Assembly: GCF_014639075.1 (NCBI RefSeq)
Contig: NZ_BMFS01000006.1
Coordinates: forward strand, 62,001 to 126,000
From: Glycocaulis albus
GTDB taxonomy: Bacteria; Pseudomonadota; Alphaproteobacteria; Caulobacterales; Maricaulaceae
DNA length: 64,000 nt
Direction: 5' to 3'
Of the stretch, positions 25,427 to 34,901 are shown in pieces. How positions within the stretch are numbered: the first letter of the stretch is position 1; every line of letters starts with the position of its first letter. The notes beneath the pieces were generated by a model. It was not told where the DNA came from, did not search any database, and saw nothing but the letters and a program-made list of their open reading frames with translations. The translations under genes were made by a program, and so were the position numbers.

Positions 25427-26506
25427 ATGACCAGCAGGCGCCCGCGTTCCGAACCCGGTTCCGATAATGCCTTTGGCGCACCCTCAGCGCGCAAGCGTGC
25501 CACGATCAATGATATCGCGCGCCTGGCCGGTGTATCGAAAAAGACTGTGAGCCGGGTCATCAACCGTTCGCCCTTCGTGAAGGTCGAAACCCGTGACAAG
25601 GTCAATGCGATCATCAAGGAGCTGGGCTACCGGCCTGACCCCCAGGCGCGCGGGCTGGCCTTCCGCCGCTCGTTCCTGATCGGCATGATCTATGACAATC
25701 CGAACCCGCAATATGTCGTCAATGTCCAGCAGGGCATTCTCGATGCGGTGCGCGATTCAGGACTGGAGCTGGTAGTTCATCCCTGTAACCGGGCCAGTCC
25801 GGGCTTCCTCGATCAGGTTCAGGCTTTTGTGGAGCAGTTGAAGCTGTTTGGCGTGGTGCTGACACCTTCTGTGTCGGAAGATGATGACCTGGTGGCGATC
25901 CTGCGCGATCTCGACTGCCCTTATGTGCGGGTTGCCTCGGTATCACTGGATGATGCCGAGCGCATGATTGTCACTCATGATGCCGCTGGCGCGGCGGAAG
26001 CCGCCAGGCACCTTGCCGATCTGGGGCACCGCCGCGTGGCGTTCATCAGCGGCCTGCCGAGCTTCCGCTCGTCTCACGAGCGCCGCCGCGGGTTTGCCGA
26101 AGGGCTGGCCGAGCGGGGGCTGGAACTTAAAGAGCGCTATGTGGTGGAAGGGGCGTATACATACGATTCCGGTGTTGCCTGCGCGCGCAAGCTTCTCGCG
26201 ATGGATGTCCCTCCAACCGCCATTTTCACCGGCAATGACGAGATGGCAGCCGGTGTCTATACCGCCGCGCGCGATGCTGGCGTTTCCATACCCGGCGACC
26301 TGTCGGTCATCGGCTATGATGACAGTCCGATGGCGGCACGCCTGTGGCCGCCTCTGACTTCCGTGCGCCTGCCAATCCGCGACATGGGGCGGTTCGCGGC
26401 TGAAAAGCTGATCGTGCTGGCGAACGCCGAGAGCGACACCAGCGCGCGGCATCCGGAAGTCCGGCCGGGGCTGGCAGTGAGGGAATCCACCGCCAGGCCG
26501 CGCTGA
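25427..26506 (+). CDS. LacI-family transcriptional regulator of the uronate locus
   Basis: 359 residues. The N-terminal helix-turn-helix is TINDIARLAGVSKKTVSRVI (about residues 26-45) with the hinge helix region RPDPQARGLAFRRS, followed by a periplasmic-binding-like effector domain (IGMIYDNPNPQYVVNVQQGI onward) and the C-terminal VIGYDDSPMAARLWPPLTSV. It is divergent from uxaA and upstream of uxaC. The position among six matching operator-like sites makes it the best candidate for the regulon's repressor, with KDG or a related keto-deoxy acid as likely inducer; both points are inference. Confidence 0.9.
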   Translation: MTSRRPRSEPGSDNAFGAPSARKRATINDIARLAGVSKKTVSRVINRSPFVKVETRDKVNAIIKELGYRPDPQARGLAFRRSFLIGMIYDNPNPQYVVNVQQGILDAVRDSGLELVVHPCNRASPGFLDQVQAFVEQLKLFGVVLTPSVSEDDDLVAILRDLDCPYVRVASVSLDDAERMIVTHDAAGAAEAARHLADLGHRRVAFISGLPSFRSSHERRRGFAEGLAERGLELKERYVVEGAYTYDSGVACARKLLAMDVPPTAIFTGNDEMAAGVYTAARDAGVSIPGDLSVIGYDDSPMAARLWPPLTSVRLPIRDMGRFAAEKLIVLANAESDTSARHPEVRPGLAVRESTARPR

Positions 26507-26548
26507 TAATGCCGTAGACGGTGCGCGCTGCGAACCTTGAAATATTGT

Positions 26549-26565
26549 ATGACACCGGTTACCAA
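26549..26565 (+). promoter_or_regulatory. Operator-like site 2 (uxaC promoter)
   Basis: ATGACACCGGTTACCAA, 48 bases upstream of the uxaC start and 42 bases after the regulator gene. Eleven bases are identical to the other five sites and 15 of 17 to site 5. Confidence 0.8.
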
Positions 26566-26612
26566 AGATATGTAGAAACCGGCACGAGAATGCGAGACCG
26601 GGGAGGAAAGCC

Positions 26613-28067
26613 ATGGCCGTCCGGCCGCTATCGCTACACCCTGACCGGCTATTCCCCGCTGACCCGGCGCTGCGGGCGATTGCGCGCGAGCTGTATGGCG
26701 CCGTGTGTGATCTGCCGATCATAAGCCCGCACGGCCACACGGATCCGTCCTGGTTTTCCGACAATGAGCCGTTCGGCAATCCTTCGCAGCTGCTGCTGGC
26801 GCCCGACCATTATCTGTACCGCATGCTCTACAGCCAGGGTGTGCCGCTGGAGGCGCTCGGCGTGCCGTCGCGGGCCGGCCCTCCCGATACTGATCCCAGG
26901 CAGGCATGGCGGACATTTGCCGCCCATTTTCACCTCTTCCGGGGCACACCGTCGGCAATGTGGCTCAACCACGTGTTCGTGGAGGTGTTCGGCATTGATG
27001 TGCGCCTGAGCGCCCGGACGGCCGATCACTATTACGATGTCATCGATGCAGCGCTGAAGACCGACGCGTTCCGGCCGCGGGCCCTGTTTGACCGGTTCGG
27101 CATCGAATTTCTCGCGACAACGGAATCGCCGGTCGACTCTCTCGACCATCATCATGCGATTGCGTCCTCCGGCTGGGGTGGCCGGGTTGTCACGGCCTAT
27201 CGTCCAGATCCCGTAATCGACCCTGAATATCCCGGATTTGCCGATGCGCTGGAGGTGTTCGGCGAGATCACGAACGAGGATGTCTTCAGCTGGAAGGGCT
27301 ATCTGGAGGCGCACCGGGTGCGCCGCGAGGACTTCATCGCTGCGGGGGCCACATCCACCGACCACGGGCATCCGACAGCCGCCACGGCAGACCTCTCGCC
27401 GGCAGATGCGGCGGCGCTGTTTGCAAAGGTGGTGAAAGGCGGTGCGGACGCGCGCGAGGCCGAGCTGTTCAGGGCGCAGATGCTGACTGAAATGGCGCGG
27501 ATGAGCCTTGAAGACGGGCTGGTCATGCAGATCCATCCGGGTTCGTTCCGCAATCACAATGCCGCCCTGTTCGCCAGTCATGGCCGCGACAAGGGTGCCG
27601 ATATTCCCACCCGGACCGATTATGTGGGGGGGCTGAAACCGCTGCTCGACCGGTTCGGCAATGAGCGTGAGCTTGGCATCATCGTTTTCACGCTCGATGA
27701 AAGCACCTACGCGCGCGAGCTGGCGCCGCTGGCCGGCCATTATCCTGTGCTGAAGCTGGGACCGGCCTGGTGGTTCCATGACAGCCCGGAAGGCATGCGC
27801 CGTTTCCGCGAACACACAACCGAAACTGCCGGGTTCTACAACACGGTCGGGTTCAACGACGACACGCGCGCTTTCCTGTCCATTCCGGCCCGCCATGATG
27901 TGGCGCGGCGTGTGGATTGCGGCTTCCTGGCCCGCCTGGTGGCCGAGCACAGGCTGGAGATTGACGAGGCAGCCGAGCTTGCCGCCGACCTTGCCTGCAG
28001 GCTTGCCCGATCTGCTTACCGAATTGATGCAAACGAGACGATGGCACCGGCCCGGCGGCCGGCCTGA
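26613..28067 (+). CDS. uxaC: Glucuronate/galacturonate isomerase
   Basis: 484-residue amidohydrolase-superfamily isomerase converting galacturonate to tagaturonate and glucuronate to fructuronate. N-terminal [18 protein letters not shown] carries the metal-site HxH, followed by [20 protein letters not shown] and [18 protein letters not shown]; the later [11 protein letters not shown] fits the family. GGGGAGGAAAGCC precedes the ATG. It heads the plus-strand unit uxaC-kduI-kduD (gaps of 25 and 11 bases) under operator-like site 2. Confidence 0.95.
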   Translation: MAVRPLSLHPDRLFPADPALRAIARELYGAVCDLPIISPHGHTDPSWFSDNEPFGNPSQLLLAPDHYLYRMLYSQGVPLEALGVPSRAGPPDTDPRQAWRTFAAHFHLFRGTPSAMWLNHVFVEVFGIDVRLSARTADHYYDVIDAALKTDAFRPRALFDRFGIEFLATTESPVDSLDHHHAIASSGWGGRVVTAYRPDPVIDPEYPGFADALEVFGEITNEDVFSWKGYLEAHRVRREDFIAAGATSTDHGHPTAATADLSPADAAALFAKVVKGGADAREAELFRAQMLTEMARMSLEDGLVMQIHPGSFRNHNAALFASHGRDKGADIPTRTDYVGGLKPLLDRFGNERELGIIVFTLDESTYARELAPLAGHYPVLKLGPAWWFHDSPEGMRRFREHTTETAGFYNTVGFNDDTRAFLSIPARHDVARRVDCGFLARLVAEHRLEIDEAAELAADLACRLARSAYRIDANETMAPARRPA

Positions 28068-28092
28068 CCCCTGCAAATCTGGAGGAATCCCC

Positions 28093-28941
28093 ATGTTCAG
28101 CAAAACGCTGCAAGCCACCCATCCCGACATGATGGATGGGGCAAGCAATGACGCATTGCGCGATCGCTATCTCGTTGACGGATTGTTCGAGTCCGGCAAG
28201 GTCACTCTGGTCTACTCGCACAATGAACGCTTTGTCATCGGAGGTGCGGCGCCGGCTGGAAAGCCGCTTGCGCTGCCTGTCCAGACCGAACCGGAATCGG
28301 CCAAGGGCCATCCCTTCCTCGAACGCCGCGAGATGGCGGCGGTCAATGTGGGCGATGGGCCCGGCGCCATTACGGTCGACGGCAAACGCCATGATCTGGC
28401 CGAGAAGGATGCGCTCTACATCCCGATGGGTGTGAAAGAGGTGGTGTTCGAGAGCGCATCGGCGGACAAGCCTGCCCAGTTCTACCTTGTTTCCTGTCCG
28501 GCTCATGCGGCGTATGAGGTGAAGAAAATCTCCATCGCCGAGGCCACCCCGCTGGAGCGTGGTACGATGGAGGAGAGCAATCAGCGCACGATCTACCAGT
28601 TCGTGGTGCCGGGCGTGTGCCAGTCAGCCCAGCTGCTGATGGGAATGACTATTCTGAAGCCTGGCAGCGTGTGGAACACGATGCCGCCGCACCTGCATGA
28701 CCGGCGTTCTGAAATCTATTTCTATTTCGGGCTGGGCGAGAAGGGCCGCGTCTTCCACTTCATGGGCGAGGCCGACAATGCCCGCCACATCGTGGTGTCG
28801 GACAAGGAGGCGGTGATCTCCCCGCCCTGGTCGATCCACATGGGTTCGGGTGTTTCCAACTACATCTTCATCTGGGCGATGGCGGGCGAGAATCTCGACT
28901 ATACCGATATGAACGTCCTCGACATCTGCCAGCTCAAATAA
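28093..28941 (+). CDS. kduI: 5-keto-4-deoxyuronate isomerase
   Basis: 282-residue cupin-fold isomerase that converts 5-keto-4-deoxyuronate (DKI), formed from unsaturated uronates released by pectate lyases, to 2,5-diketo-3-deoxygluconate. The C-terminal metal-binding cupin shows [18 protein letters not shown] (His and Glu ligands) and [20 protein letters not shown] (last His). Standard length; GGAGGAA precedes the start. Its presence with KduD and a pectate lyase shows that lyase-type pectin breakdown is used, not only free galacturonate. Confidence 0.95.
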   Translation: MFSKTLQATHPDMMDGASNDALRDRYLVDGLFESGKVTLVYSHNERFVIGGAAPAGKPLALPVQTEPESAKGHPFLERREMAAVNVGDGPGAITVDGKRHDLAEKDALYIPMGVKEVVFESASADKPAQFYLVSCPAHAAYEVKKISIAEATPLERGTMEESNQRTIYQFVVPGVCQSAQLLMGMTILKPGSVWNTMPPHLHDRRSEIYFYFGLGEKGRVFHFMGEADNARHIVVSDKEAVISPPWSIHMGSGVSNYIFIWAMAGENLDYTDMNVLDICQLK

Positions 28942-28952
28942 GGGGCTTTCGC

Positions 28953-29711
28953 ATGGCCGCATCGTTCTCACTGGCGGGAAAGACCGCACTTGTCACCGGA
29001 GCCAATACCGGTCTTGGCCAGGCGATGGCCGTGGCGCTGGCGCACGCCGGAGCCGACATTGCTGCCGCCGGGCGCTCCAGCGCTGCTGAGACTGGCCAGC
29101 TGGTGGAGGCGGCCGGGCGGCGCTTTGCAGAGATCAGGGCCGACCTTGGCGACACGTCTGTTGCCGGCGGTGTGGTGGCAGATGCCGTCGCGGCGCTGGG
29201 CGGTGTCGACATTCTCATCAACAATGCCGGCATCATCAGGCGCAATGACGCGCTCGACTTCACCGAGGACGACTGGGACTCGGTGATGAATGTGAACCTG
29301 AAGGCGGCGTTCTTCCTGTCCCAGGCGGCTGCCCGTCACATGGTTGGAGCGGGCAGGGGCGGCAAGATCATCAATATTGCCTCCATGCTGTCCTTTCAGG
29401 GCGGAATACGCGTCGCTTCCTACACGGCATCAAAGAGTGGTGTGGCGGGCCTCACGAAATTGCTCGCCAACGAATGGGCGGGCAAGGGCATCAATGTGAA
29501 CGCCATCGCGCCAGGCTATTTCGCGACCAATAATACCGAGGCGTTGCGTGCGGACGAGACGCGCAATTCAGAGATACTGGCGCGCATTCCCGCGGGCCGC
29601 TGGGGCGCTCCTGAAGACCTCGGCGGAGCCGCCGTTTTTCTGTCTTCCTCTGCGGCCGATTATGTCCATGGCACGGTGCTCGCGGTCGATGGCGGCTGGC
29701 TAGCCCGTTGA
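28953..29711 (+). CDS. kduD: 2-dehydro-3-deoxy-D-gluconate 5-dehydrogenase (SDR)
   Basis: 252-residue classical short-chain dehydrogenase reducing 2,5-diketo-3-deoxygluconate to KDG. It has the Rossmann motif TGANTGLGQAMAVAL, the structural NNAG, the catalytic Ser...Tyr-x-x-x-Lys in IASMLSFQGG...SYTASKSGV, and the KduD-like ending NVNAIAPGYFATNNTEALR. Eleven bases after kduI, so the last gene of uxaC-kduI-kduD. Confidence 0.93.
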   Translation: MAASFSLAGKTALVTGANTGLGQAMAVALAHAGADIAAAGRSSAAETGQLVEAAGRRFAEIRADLGDTSVAGGVVADAVAALGGVDILINNAGIIRRNDALDFTEDDWDSVMNVNLKAAFFLSQAAARHMVGAGRGGKIINIASMLSFQGGIRVASYTASKSGVAGLTKLLANEWAGKGINVNAIAPGYFATNNTEALRADETRNSEILARIPAGRWGAPEDLGGAAVFLSSSAADYVHGTVLAVDGGWLAR

Positions 29712-29755
29712 TACAAATTGATAAATCGGCGGATCAAAGAAAATTGGCTCGCATT

Positions 29756-29772
29756 ATTGATACCGGTGTCAT
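29756..29772 (-). promoter_or_regulatory. Operator-like site 3 (distal, TonB receptor)
   Basis: Minus-strand ATGACACCGGTATCAAT, the closest of the six to a perfect inverted repeat. It lies 170 bases upstream of the TonB receptor and 45 bases after the kduD stop. Confidence 0.8.
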
Positions 29773-29853
29773 TTTCAGTCATAGTTTGCCGGATTCTGAC
29801 GCGTAACGCGCTGACGACGGGAAGCATGTGAAGCGGCAATGCGTGTCCGCAAA

Positions 29854-29870
29854 ATTGCCACCGGTGTCAT
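29854..29870 (-). promoter_or_regulatory. Operator-like site 4 (proximal, TonB receptor)
   Basis: Minus-strand ATGACACCGGTGGCAAT, 98 bases from site 3 centre to centre and 72 bases before the TonB receptor start. Paired sites at this spacing would suit DNA looping by a tetrameric regulator. Confidence 0.78.
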
Positions 29871-29941
29871 ACGCGGGCCGCTAGGGTTCGAAACCAAAAT
29901 CAAGGCAAGCTGCAAACAGCTGCCAAAGGGGAGGAAGAGGA

Positions 29942-32677
29942 ATGTCCAGGACCAATGGAATGGCGCGTGCGCGCTCCTTGCTGACCAGCGCATCCGTGCT
30001 CGGTCTGGCTGCGGCCATGTTCTCCGCACCGGCTGTGGCCCAGGAGGCGCCCGAGGCGGCCAGTCAGCCGACAGAAACCATCACCGTGACCGGTTATCGC
30101 GCTGGCCTTCAGGCTGCAGCAGCGGTAAAGCGGGAGGAGACCGGCGTTGTTGATGCCATCGTGGCCGATGACATTGCCGCCTTCCCTGATCTCAATCTGG
30201 CAGAGGCGATCCAGCGTCTTCCGGGTGTTGCCATCGACCGTGATGCCGGTGAGGGCCGGCAGATCACCGTGCGTGGCCTCAGCCCGGATTTCTCGCGGGT
30301 GCGGATCAACGGCATGGAAGCGCTGAGCGTGACCGGCGGGACGGACTCCTCCGGCGGCGGCAATCGCTCGCGTTCGTTCGACTTCAACACCTTCGCTTCT
30401 GAGCTGTTTCAGTCCGTCGTGATCCGCAAGACCCAGTCGGCTTCGGTTGATGAAGGCTCGCTTGGCGCAACGGTCGATCTGCGCACCGCGCGCCCGTTCG
30501 ACTATGACGGCTTTACCGTAGCTGCCGGTGCGCAAGTCGGCTGGAACGACCTCTCGGAGGAGTTCAATCCGCGGCTGACAGGCCTTATCTCGGACCAGAA
30601 TGCCGATGGCACGTTCGGCTGGCTGCTTTCGCTGGCCTATTCCGACCGCGCCCAGCTTGAGGAAGGTCATTCCACGGTGCGCTGGCAGAACGCCAACAGC
30701 TTTGGCGGATGCACGGCCTGCGTCACGCCGGCGGACGAAGCTGCGGTCAATAATGCGTTCCACCCGCGTATCCCGCGCTATGGCCGGCTGGTCCACGACC
30801 AGGAGCGGCTGGGCGTGACGGGCTCGGTGCAATTTCGACCCAGTGGCGTGACCGAGATCAGCCTTGATGCGCTCTATTCCCGGTTTGACGCTACGCGCTC
30901 GGAGCAGTTCCTGGAGAATTTCTCCTTCTCGCGCGGTGGCAGCGCCACCCCGGAACTGGTGGGCAAGCCCGCCCAGATCGTTACCGCCTATGAGATCGAT
31001 GCCAACAACAATCTCATTTACGGCGTGTTCGACAATAACGATATCTACGCCGAGCACCGCTATGACGAGCTGACCACGGAGTTCACGCAGTTCACGCTCT
31101 CGCTGACCCACGAATTCACCAGCCGCTTCCGCGTGGATGGTGTCGTCGGCCGTTCGGAGTCGAACTTCTCCAACCCGGTCCAGTCGACCATCCTGTTCAC
31201 GAACTTCGATTCAGACGGGTTCTCCTACGACTACCGCCAGAACAGCCGGACCCCCGCCATTGACTGGGGCTTTGATGTCAATGACCCGACCAATTACCAG
31301 CTGACCGAGTATCGGGACCGTCCGAACTATGTCGACAACACCTACACGACGGCGCAGTTCAATGCGGAGTTCGACCTCAACGAGATATTCACGCTGCGCG
31401 GCGGGGTGAACTGGAAGAGCTATGAGTTCGACAGCTGGGAAGGCCGGCGTGACCTGCTGCTGCCGGCGGCCCAGTGGATGCCGGTGACGGCGGCCATGGC
31501 CACCCAGGTAACCGGCTTTGGTAACGGGCTTGGCATGCCCTCTGGCAATGTGACGAGCTGGGCCATTCCCGATGTCGGCGTGGTGGCTGACATGGTTGGC
31601 CTCTATCAGCGTCCGCTGGTGCCGCAGACGGGCAATATCCGCAATGTCGAGGAAGACAATCTGGGCGGTTATCTGCAGGCGGCCTTCAGCACCGATTGGG
31701 GTGGCATGCCGGTGCGCGGTGATTTCGGCGTGCGTGTCGTGCGCACCGAGACCAGCTCGACCGGTATCATCTCCGGCGTCGAGGTGACGGTGGACAACGA
31801 GTACACAGACACGCTTCCCAGCTTCAACCTCGCCCTTGAGCCGACGAGCAACATGGTGCTGCGCTTCGGTGCGGCCCAGGTCATGTCCCGCCCGTCACTG
31901 GGCGCGCTGACGCCGGGCGGCAATGTTTCGGGTACGGCCTACACCGTGAATTACGGCAATCCGCGTCTCGATCCGTTCCGCGCCAACAATTACGATTTCA
32001 GCGCGGAATGGTATTTCGAGGATGAGTCCCTGTTCGCGGTGGCGCTGTTCTACAAGGATATCGAATCGTTCGTGGCCCGCGCGACCGACACCATCCCCTT
32101 CAGCCAGACCGGCCTTCCCGCGAGCGCCGTCCCGTCGGGCACACCGCTGGCCGGTGACCTTGCCGCGAATCTGGATCCGCTGGTTGATGTCAGCCGGAAT
32201 ATCAATGGGGAAGGCGGGGATCTCCGCGGTTTGGAAGTCCAGTGGGTGCGCCCGTTCAACTTCCTGCCTGCGCCGTTCGACCGTTTCGGTGCAGTGATGA
32301 ACTACACTTGGGTGGACTCCGACGTGAATTACGGGGCGGCCGGTTCGAACCAGCTGACGGGCCTGTCGCGCAATTCCTACAACGCCACGCTCTATTACGA
32401 GGACGAGCGCCTGAGCGCGCGTGTGTCCTTCAACGGGCGTGACCCCTATCTGACCCAGTTCCCGGGCCGCAACGGCAATGACGAGGAAGGCAAGGAGCGC
32501 ACGTTCAATGTGGATGCGGCCATCCGCTACAACCTGACCGACCGCGTGACGCTGACCTTTGACGGGATCAATCTCACCGACGAGTTCAACAGCCAGTATG
32601 TGGACAGCGCCAACCGCGTGTCAGTCTACCATCATACCGGCCGCGAATATCTGTTCGGTGTCCGCTATCGCTACTGA
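29942..32677 (+). CDS. TonB-dependent outer-membrane receptor, likely for uronate oligomers
   Basis: 911 residues. Signal peptide (about 1-35, ending SAPAVAQE) is followed by a TonB box-like TETITVTGYR, the plug domain (IVADDIAAFPDLNLAEAIQR, then LPGVAIDRDAGEGRQITVRG), and a long beta-barrel ending in aromatic YLFGVRYRY. It belongs to the large Caulobacter/Xanthomonas type (TIGR01782-like) associated with carbohydrate uptake. Two operator-like sites upstream and position inside the uronate cluster suggest it imports pectin fragments. A strong terminator follows. Confidence 0.93.
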   Translation: MSRTNGMARARSLLTSASVLGLAAAMFSAPAVAQEAPEAASQPTETITVTGYRAGLQAAAAVKREETGVVDAIVADDIAAFPDLNLAEAIQRLPGVAIDRDAGEGRQITVRGLSPDFSRVRINGMEALSVTGGTDSSGGGNRSRSFDFNTFASELFQSVVIRKTQSASVDEGSLGATVDLRTARPFDYDGFTVAAGAQVGWNDLSEEFNPRLTGLISDQNADGTFGWLLSLAYSDRAQLEEGHSTVRWQNANSFGGCTACVTPADEAAVNNAFHPRIPRYGRLVHDQERLGVTGSVQFRPSGVTEISLDALYSRFDATRSEQFLENFSFSRGGSATPELVGKPAQIVTAYEIDANNNLIYGVFDNNDIYAEHRYDELTTEFTQFTLSLTHEFTSRFRVDGVVGRSESNFSNPVQSTILFTNFDSDGFSYDYRQNSRTPAIDWGFDVNDPTNYQLTEYRDRPNYVDNTYTTAQFNAEFDLNEIFTLRGGVNWKSYEFDSWEGRRDLLLPAAQWMPVTAAMATQVTGFGNGLGMPSGNVTSWAIPDVGVVADMVGLYQRPLVPQTGNIRNVEEDNLGGYLQAAFSTDWGGMPVRGDFGVRVVRTETSSTGIISGVEVTVDNEYTDTLPSFNLALEPTSNMVLRFGAAQVMSRPSLGALTPGGNVSGTAYTVNYGNPRLDPFRANNYDFSAEWYFEDESLFAVALFYKDIESFVARATDTIPFSQTGLPASAVPSGTPLAGDLAANLDPLVDVSRNINGEGGDLRGLEVQWVRPFNFLPAPFDRFGAVMNYTWVDSDVNYGAAGSNQLTGLSRNSYNATLYYEDERLSARVSFNGRDPYLTQFPGRNGNDEEGKERTFNVDAAIRYNLTDRVTLTFDGINLTDEFNSQYVDSANRVSVYHHTGREYLFGVRYRY

Positions 32678-32701
32678 TCTCTCCCGATAGTAGCCCCTTT
32701 G

Positions 32702-32733
32702 ACCCCGGACCAGTACGCTGGTCCGGGGTTTTC
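32702..32733 (+). terminator. Rho-independent terminator of the TonB receptor gene
   Basis: Perfect 12-bp stem ACCCCGGACCAG (32702-32713) / CTGGTCCGGGGT (32718-32729) with a TACG tetraloop and following TTTTC. Confidence 0.92.
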
Positions 32734-32752
32734 TTTGTGTGGAGTGGCAAAC

Positions 32753-33118
32753 GTGATCACAACGCTGGGGCTGGTCGCCCATGACGCCTGCAAGCCGGTG
32801 CTGCTGGACTGGGTGGGGGCGCATCGTGAACGCCTGTCGGCGCTGACGCTCTTTGCTACCGGCACGACCGGCCGGCGACTTATGGAGGCCTATCCCGCGC
32901 TGGCGGTAAACGCGCTGAAAAGCGGTCCGCTGGGCGGTGACCAGCAGCTTGGCGCGATGATCTGCGAGGGCCGGCTGGACGCGCTCGTCTTTTTCACCGA
33001 TCCGATGAGCCCCCAGCCCCACGATGTGGATGTGAAGGCGCTCACGCGCCTGGCCGTGCTGTACGACATACCGCTGGCCCTGAACCGGGCCAGCGCCGAG
33101 GCGGTCATCCGCGGCTAG
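32753..33118 (+). CDS. mgsA: Methylglyoxal synthase
   Basis: 121 residues from a GTG start at 32753 (GGAG eight bases upstream); the frame is open further but the family begins at this point. It converts dihydroxyacetone phosphate to methylglyoxal and phosphate. The family motifs are all here: phosphate-binding ATGTTGRRL, catalytic Asp in SGPLGGDQQLGAMI, FFTDPMSPQPHDVDVKAL with the essential His, and LNRASAE at the end. It overlaps the stop of the convergent dctM by four bases. Its presence inside a uronate locus is unusual. Confidence 0.92.
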   Translation: MITTLGLVAHDACKPVLLDWVGAHRERLSALTLFATGTTGRRLMEAYPALAVNALKSGPLGGDQQLGAMICEGRLDALVFFTDPMSPQPHDVDVKALTRLAVLYDIPLALNRASAEAVIRG

Positions 33119-34398
33119 CCGCGCATCAGCTCGACAAGGCCCATGGTCAGGAAGGGCAGGTAGGTGATCGCCATCAGGGCGGCAACCAGTGCGCCGTAGA
33201 AGGGCCAGATGGTCTTCACGGTCTCCTCCATGCGCATGCCGCCGACGGCCGCGCCGACGAACAATACAGAGCCCACGGGCGGTGTGACCAGCCCGATGCC
33301 GAGATTGAGCATCATGATCACCCCGAAATGCACAGGATCAATACCCAGCCCAACCGCGATGGGCAGGAAGATGGGGGTCGTGATCACGATCAGCGGCGAC
33401 ATGTCCATGAAGGTGCCCAGCAGCAACAAGATGAGGTTGATGATGAGCAGGATGAGGATGGGGTTGTCGGTGACCGACAGGATCAGGGCGGCCAGCTGGG
33501 AGGGCGTTTCGAGTATCGCCAGCACCCATCCGAACGCGGAAGCGGCGCCGATGATGAAGAGTACCATGGCGGTCGTGCGCGCGGCGGCCAGCGTGGCCTC
33601 CAGGAAGGCCCTGAAGCTGAGCGAGCGATAGACAAGAACGGCGACCGCGAGCGTGTAGATGACGGCGATGGAGGAGGATTCGGTGGCCGTGAAGAAGCCG
33701 CCCAGAATGCCGCCTACGATGATGACGGCTGTCATCAGGCCGGGCAGGGCGGCGGCAAACGCGGCCACGAAGGCCGGCCAGCCGGGAAACTCGCCGCGCG
33801 GATAGTTGCGCTTCACCGCAACCAGCCAGGCCACGAACATTAGCAGGGCGCCGGTCAGAAGGCCGGGAATGATACCGCCGATGAATAGCTCGCCGACACT
33901 GACGCCGACACCGGCTGCCGCCGCATAGATGATCATGTTGTGGGAGGGCGGGATGAGCAGGCCCACCACGGCCGAGGTTGAGGTGACGTTCACCGCATAG
34001 TCGGTGTCATAGCCCTTTTCCTTCATCATCGGCATCAGGGTGGAGCCGAGTGCCGAGACGCTGGCAACCGCCGAGCCCGACACTGCGCCAAACAGCATGG
34101 ACGCGCCGACATCGACCTGGCCCAGCCCGCCGCGTGAACGCCCGAAGGCCGCTTCGGCGATGCGTACAAGGCGCGCGGCGATACCGGCCCGGTGCATCAG
34201 TTCACCGGCGAAGATGAAGAAGGGTATCGCCATCAGCGAAAACACGCTCATGCCCGATGCCATGCGCTGCACGGCGACGACGGCCGGCAAGTCGAGCACG
34301 AGGAAGGCGACCAGTGTCGCGCCCAGCAATGCAAACGCGACGGGCACTCCGATGGCCAGAAGAAGCAGCAAGGTGCCCAGAAGAATGGCGAGTTCCAT
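33115..34398 (-). CDS. dctM: TRAP transporter large permease DctM
   Basis: 427-residue integral inner-membrane subunit with about 12 helices that couples solute uptake to a sodium gradient. The conserved DctM features GALVDVGASMLFGAVSGSAVASVSA-like region, LIPPSHNMIIYAAAAGVSVG-like region and GLVTPPVGSVLFVGAAVGG near the C-terminus are recognisable. Its ATG overlaps the dctQ stop. Last gene of the unit pel-dctP-dctQ-dctM. Confidence 0.95.
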   Translation of the reverse strand: MELAILLGTLLLLLAIGVPVAFALLGATLVAFLVLDLPAVVAVQRMASGMSVFSLMAIPFFIFAGELMHRAGIAARLVRIAEAAFGRSRGGLGQVDVGASMLFGAVSGSAVASVSALGSTLMPMMKEKGYDTDYAVNVTSTSAVVGLLIPPSHNMIIYAAAAGVGVSVGELFIGGIIPGLLTGALLMFVAWLVAVKRNYPRGEFPGWPAFVAAFAAALPGLMTAVIIVGGILGGFFTATESSSIAVIYTLAVAVLVYRSLSFRAFLEATLAAARTTAMVLFIIGAASAFGWVLAILETPSQLAALILSVTDNPILILLIINLILLLLGTFMDMSPLIVITTPIFLPIAVGLGIDPVHFGVIMMLNLGIGLVTPPVGSVLFVGAAVGGMRMEETVKTIWPFYGALVAALMAITYLPFLTMGLVELMRG

Positions 34399-34901
34399 CA
34401 GACACGTCCTTCCATGCGCCCGCGTTCGCGCCCGGCAGCAAGCTCGGCGAGACGTTCAATGGCAAAAAGCGTGATCAGCCCGCCGCTGACGGGCAGGGGC
34501 ATGTAGGCAAAGCCGCGCGAGATGCCGAGCGTGGGAATGACATGGCTCCACACCTCGCGCACAAGCTGTGTGCCCCAGATTGCAAGAGCCACGCCGCATG
34601 CGGCGATGATCAGCAGGGCGAAAGCCCGGCAGACAGTGCGGATGCGCACGGGCAGTGCTTCCACAAACGCGCCGATGCGGATGTGAAAGCCCTCGTGCAC
34701 GCCGGCCGCCGCGCCGAACATGACAAACCAGACCATCAGGACCAGGGCGGCCTGCTCGGTCCAGGCAGGGCTGGCATTGAGCACATAACGGCCGAAGACC
34801 TGCCAGCCGATGATCGCGGTCATCACGGCAATGCCGGTGGCGCCGATGAACATGAGCAGGCGGGACAGCCAGCGTGTAATCGTTGCGAAACGGTCAAGCA
34901 T
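34398..34901 (-). CDS. dctQ: TRAP transporter small permease DctQ
   Basis: 167-residue four-helix membrane subunit of the TRAP transporter. The segment QVFGRYVLNASPAWTEQAALVLMVW (about residues 33-57) is the typical DctQ signature. The start at 34901 overlaps the dctP stop by eight bases, and its own stop overlaps the dctM start, giving tight coupling. Confidence 0.92.
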   Translation of the reverse strand: MLDRFATITRWLSRLLMFIGATGIAVMTAIIGWQVFGRYVLNASPAWTEQAALVLMVWFVMFGAAAGVHEGFHIRIGAFVEALPVRIRTVCRAFALLIIAACGVALAIWGTQLVREVWSHVIPTLGISRGFAYMPLPVSGGLITLFAIERLAELAAGRERGRMEGRV

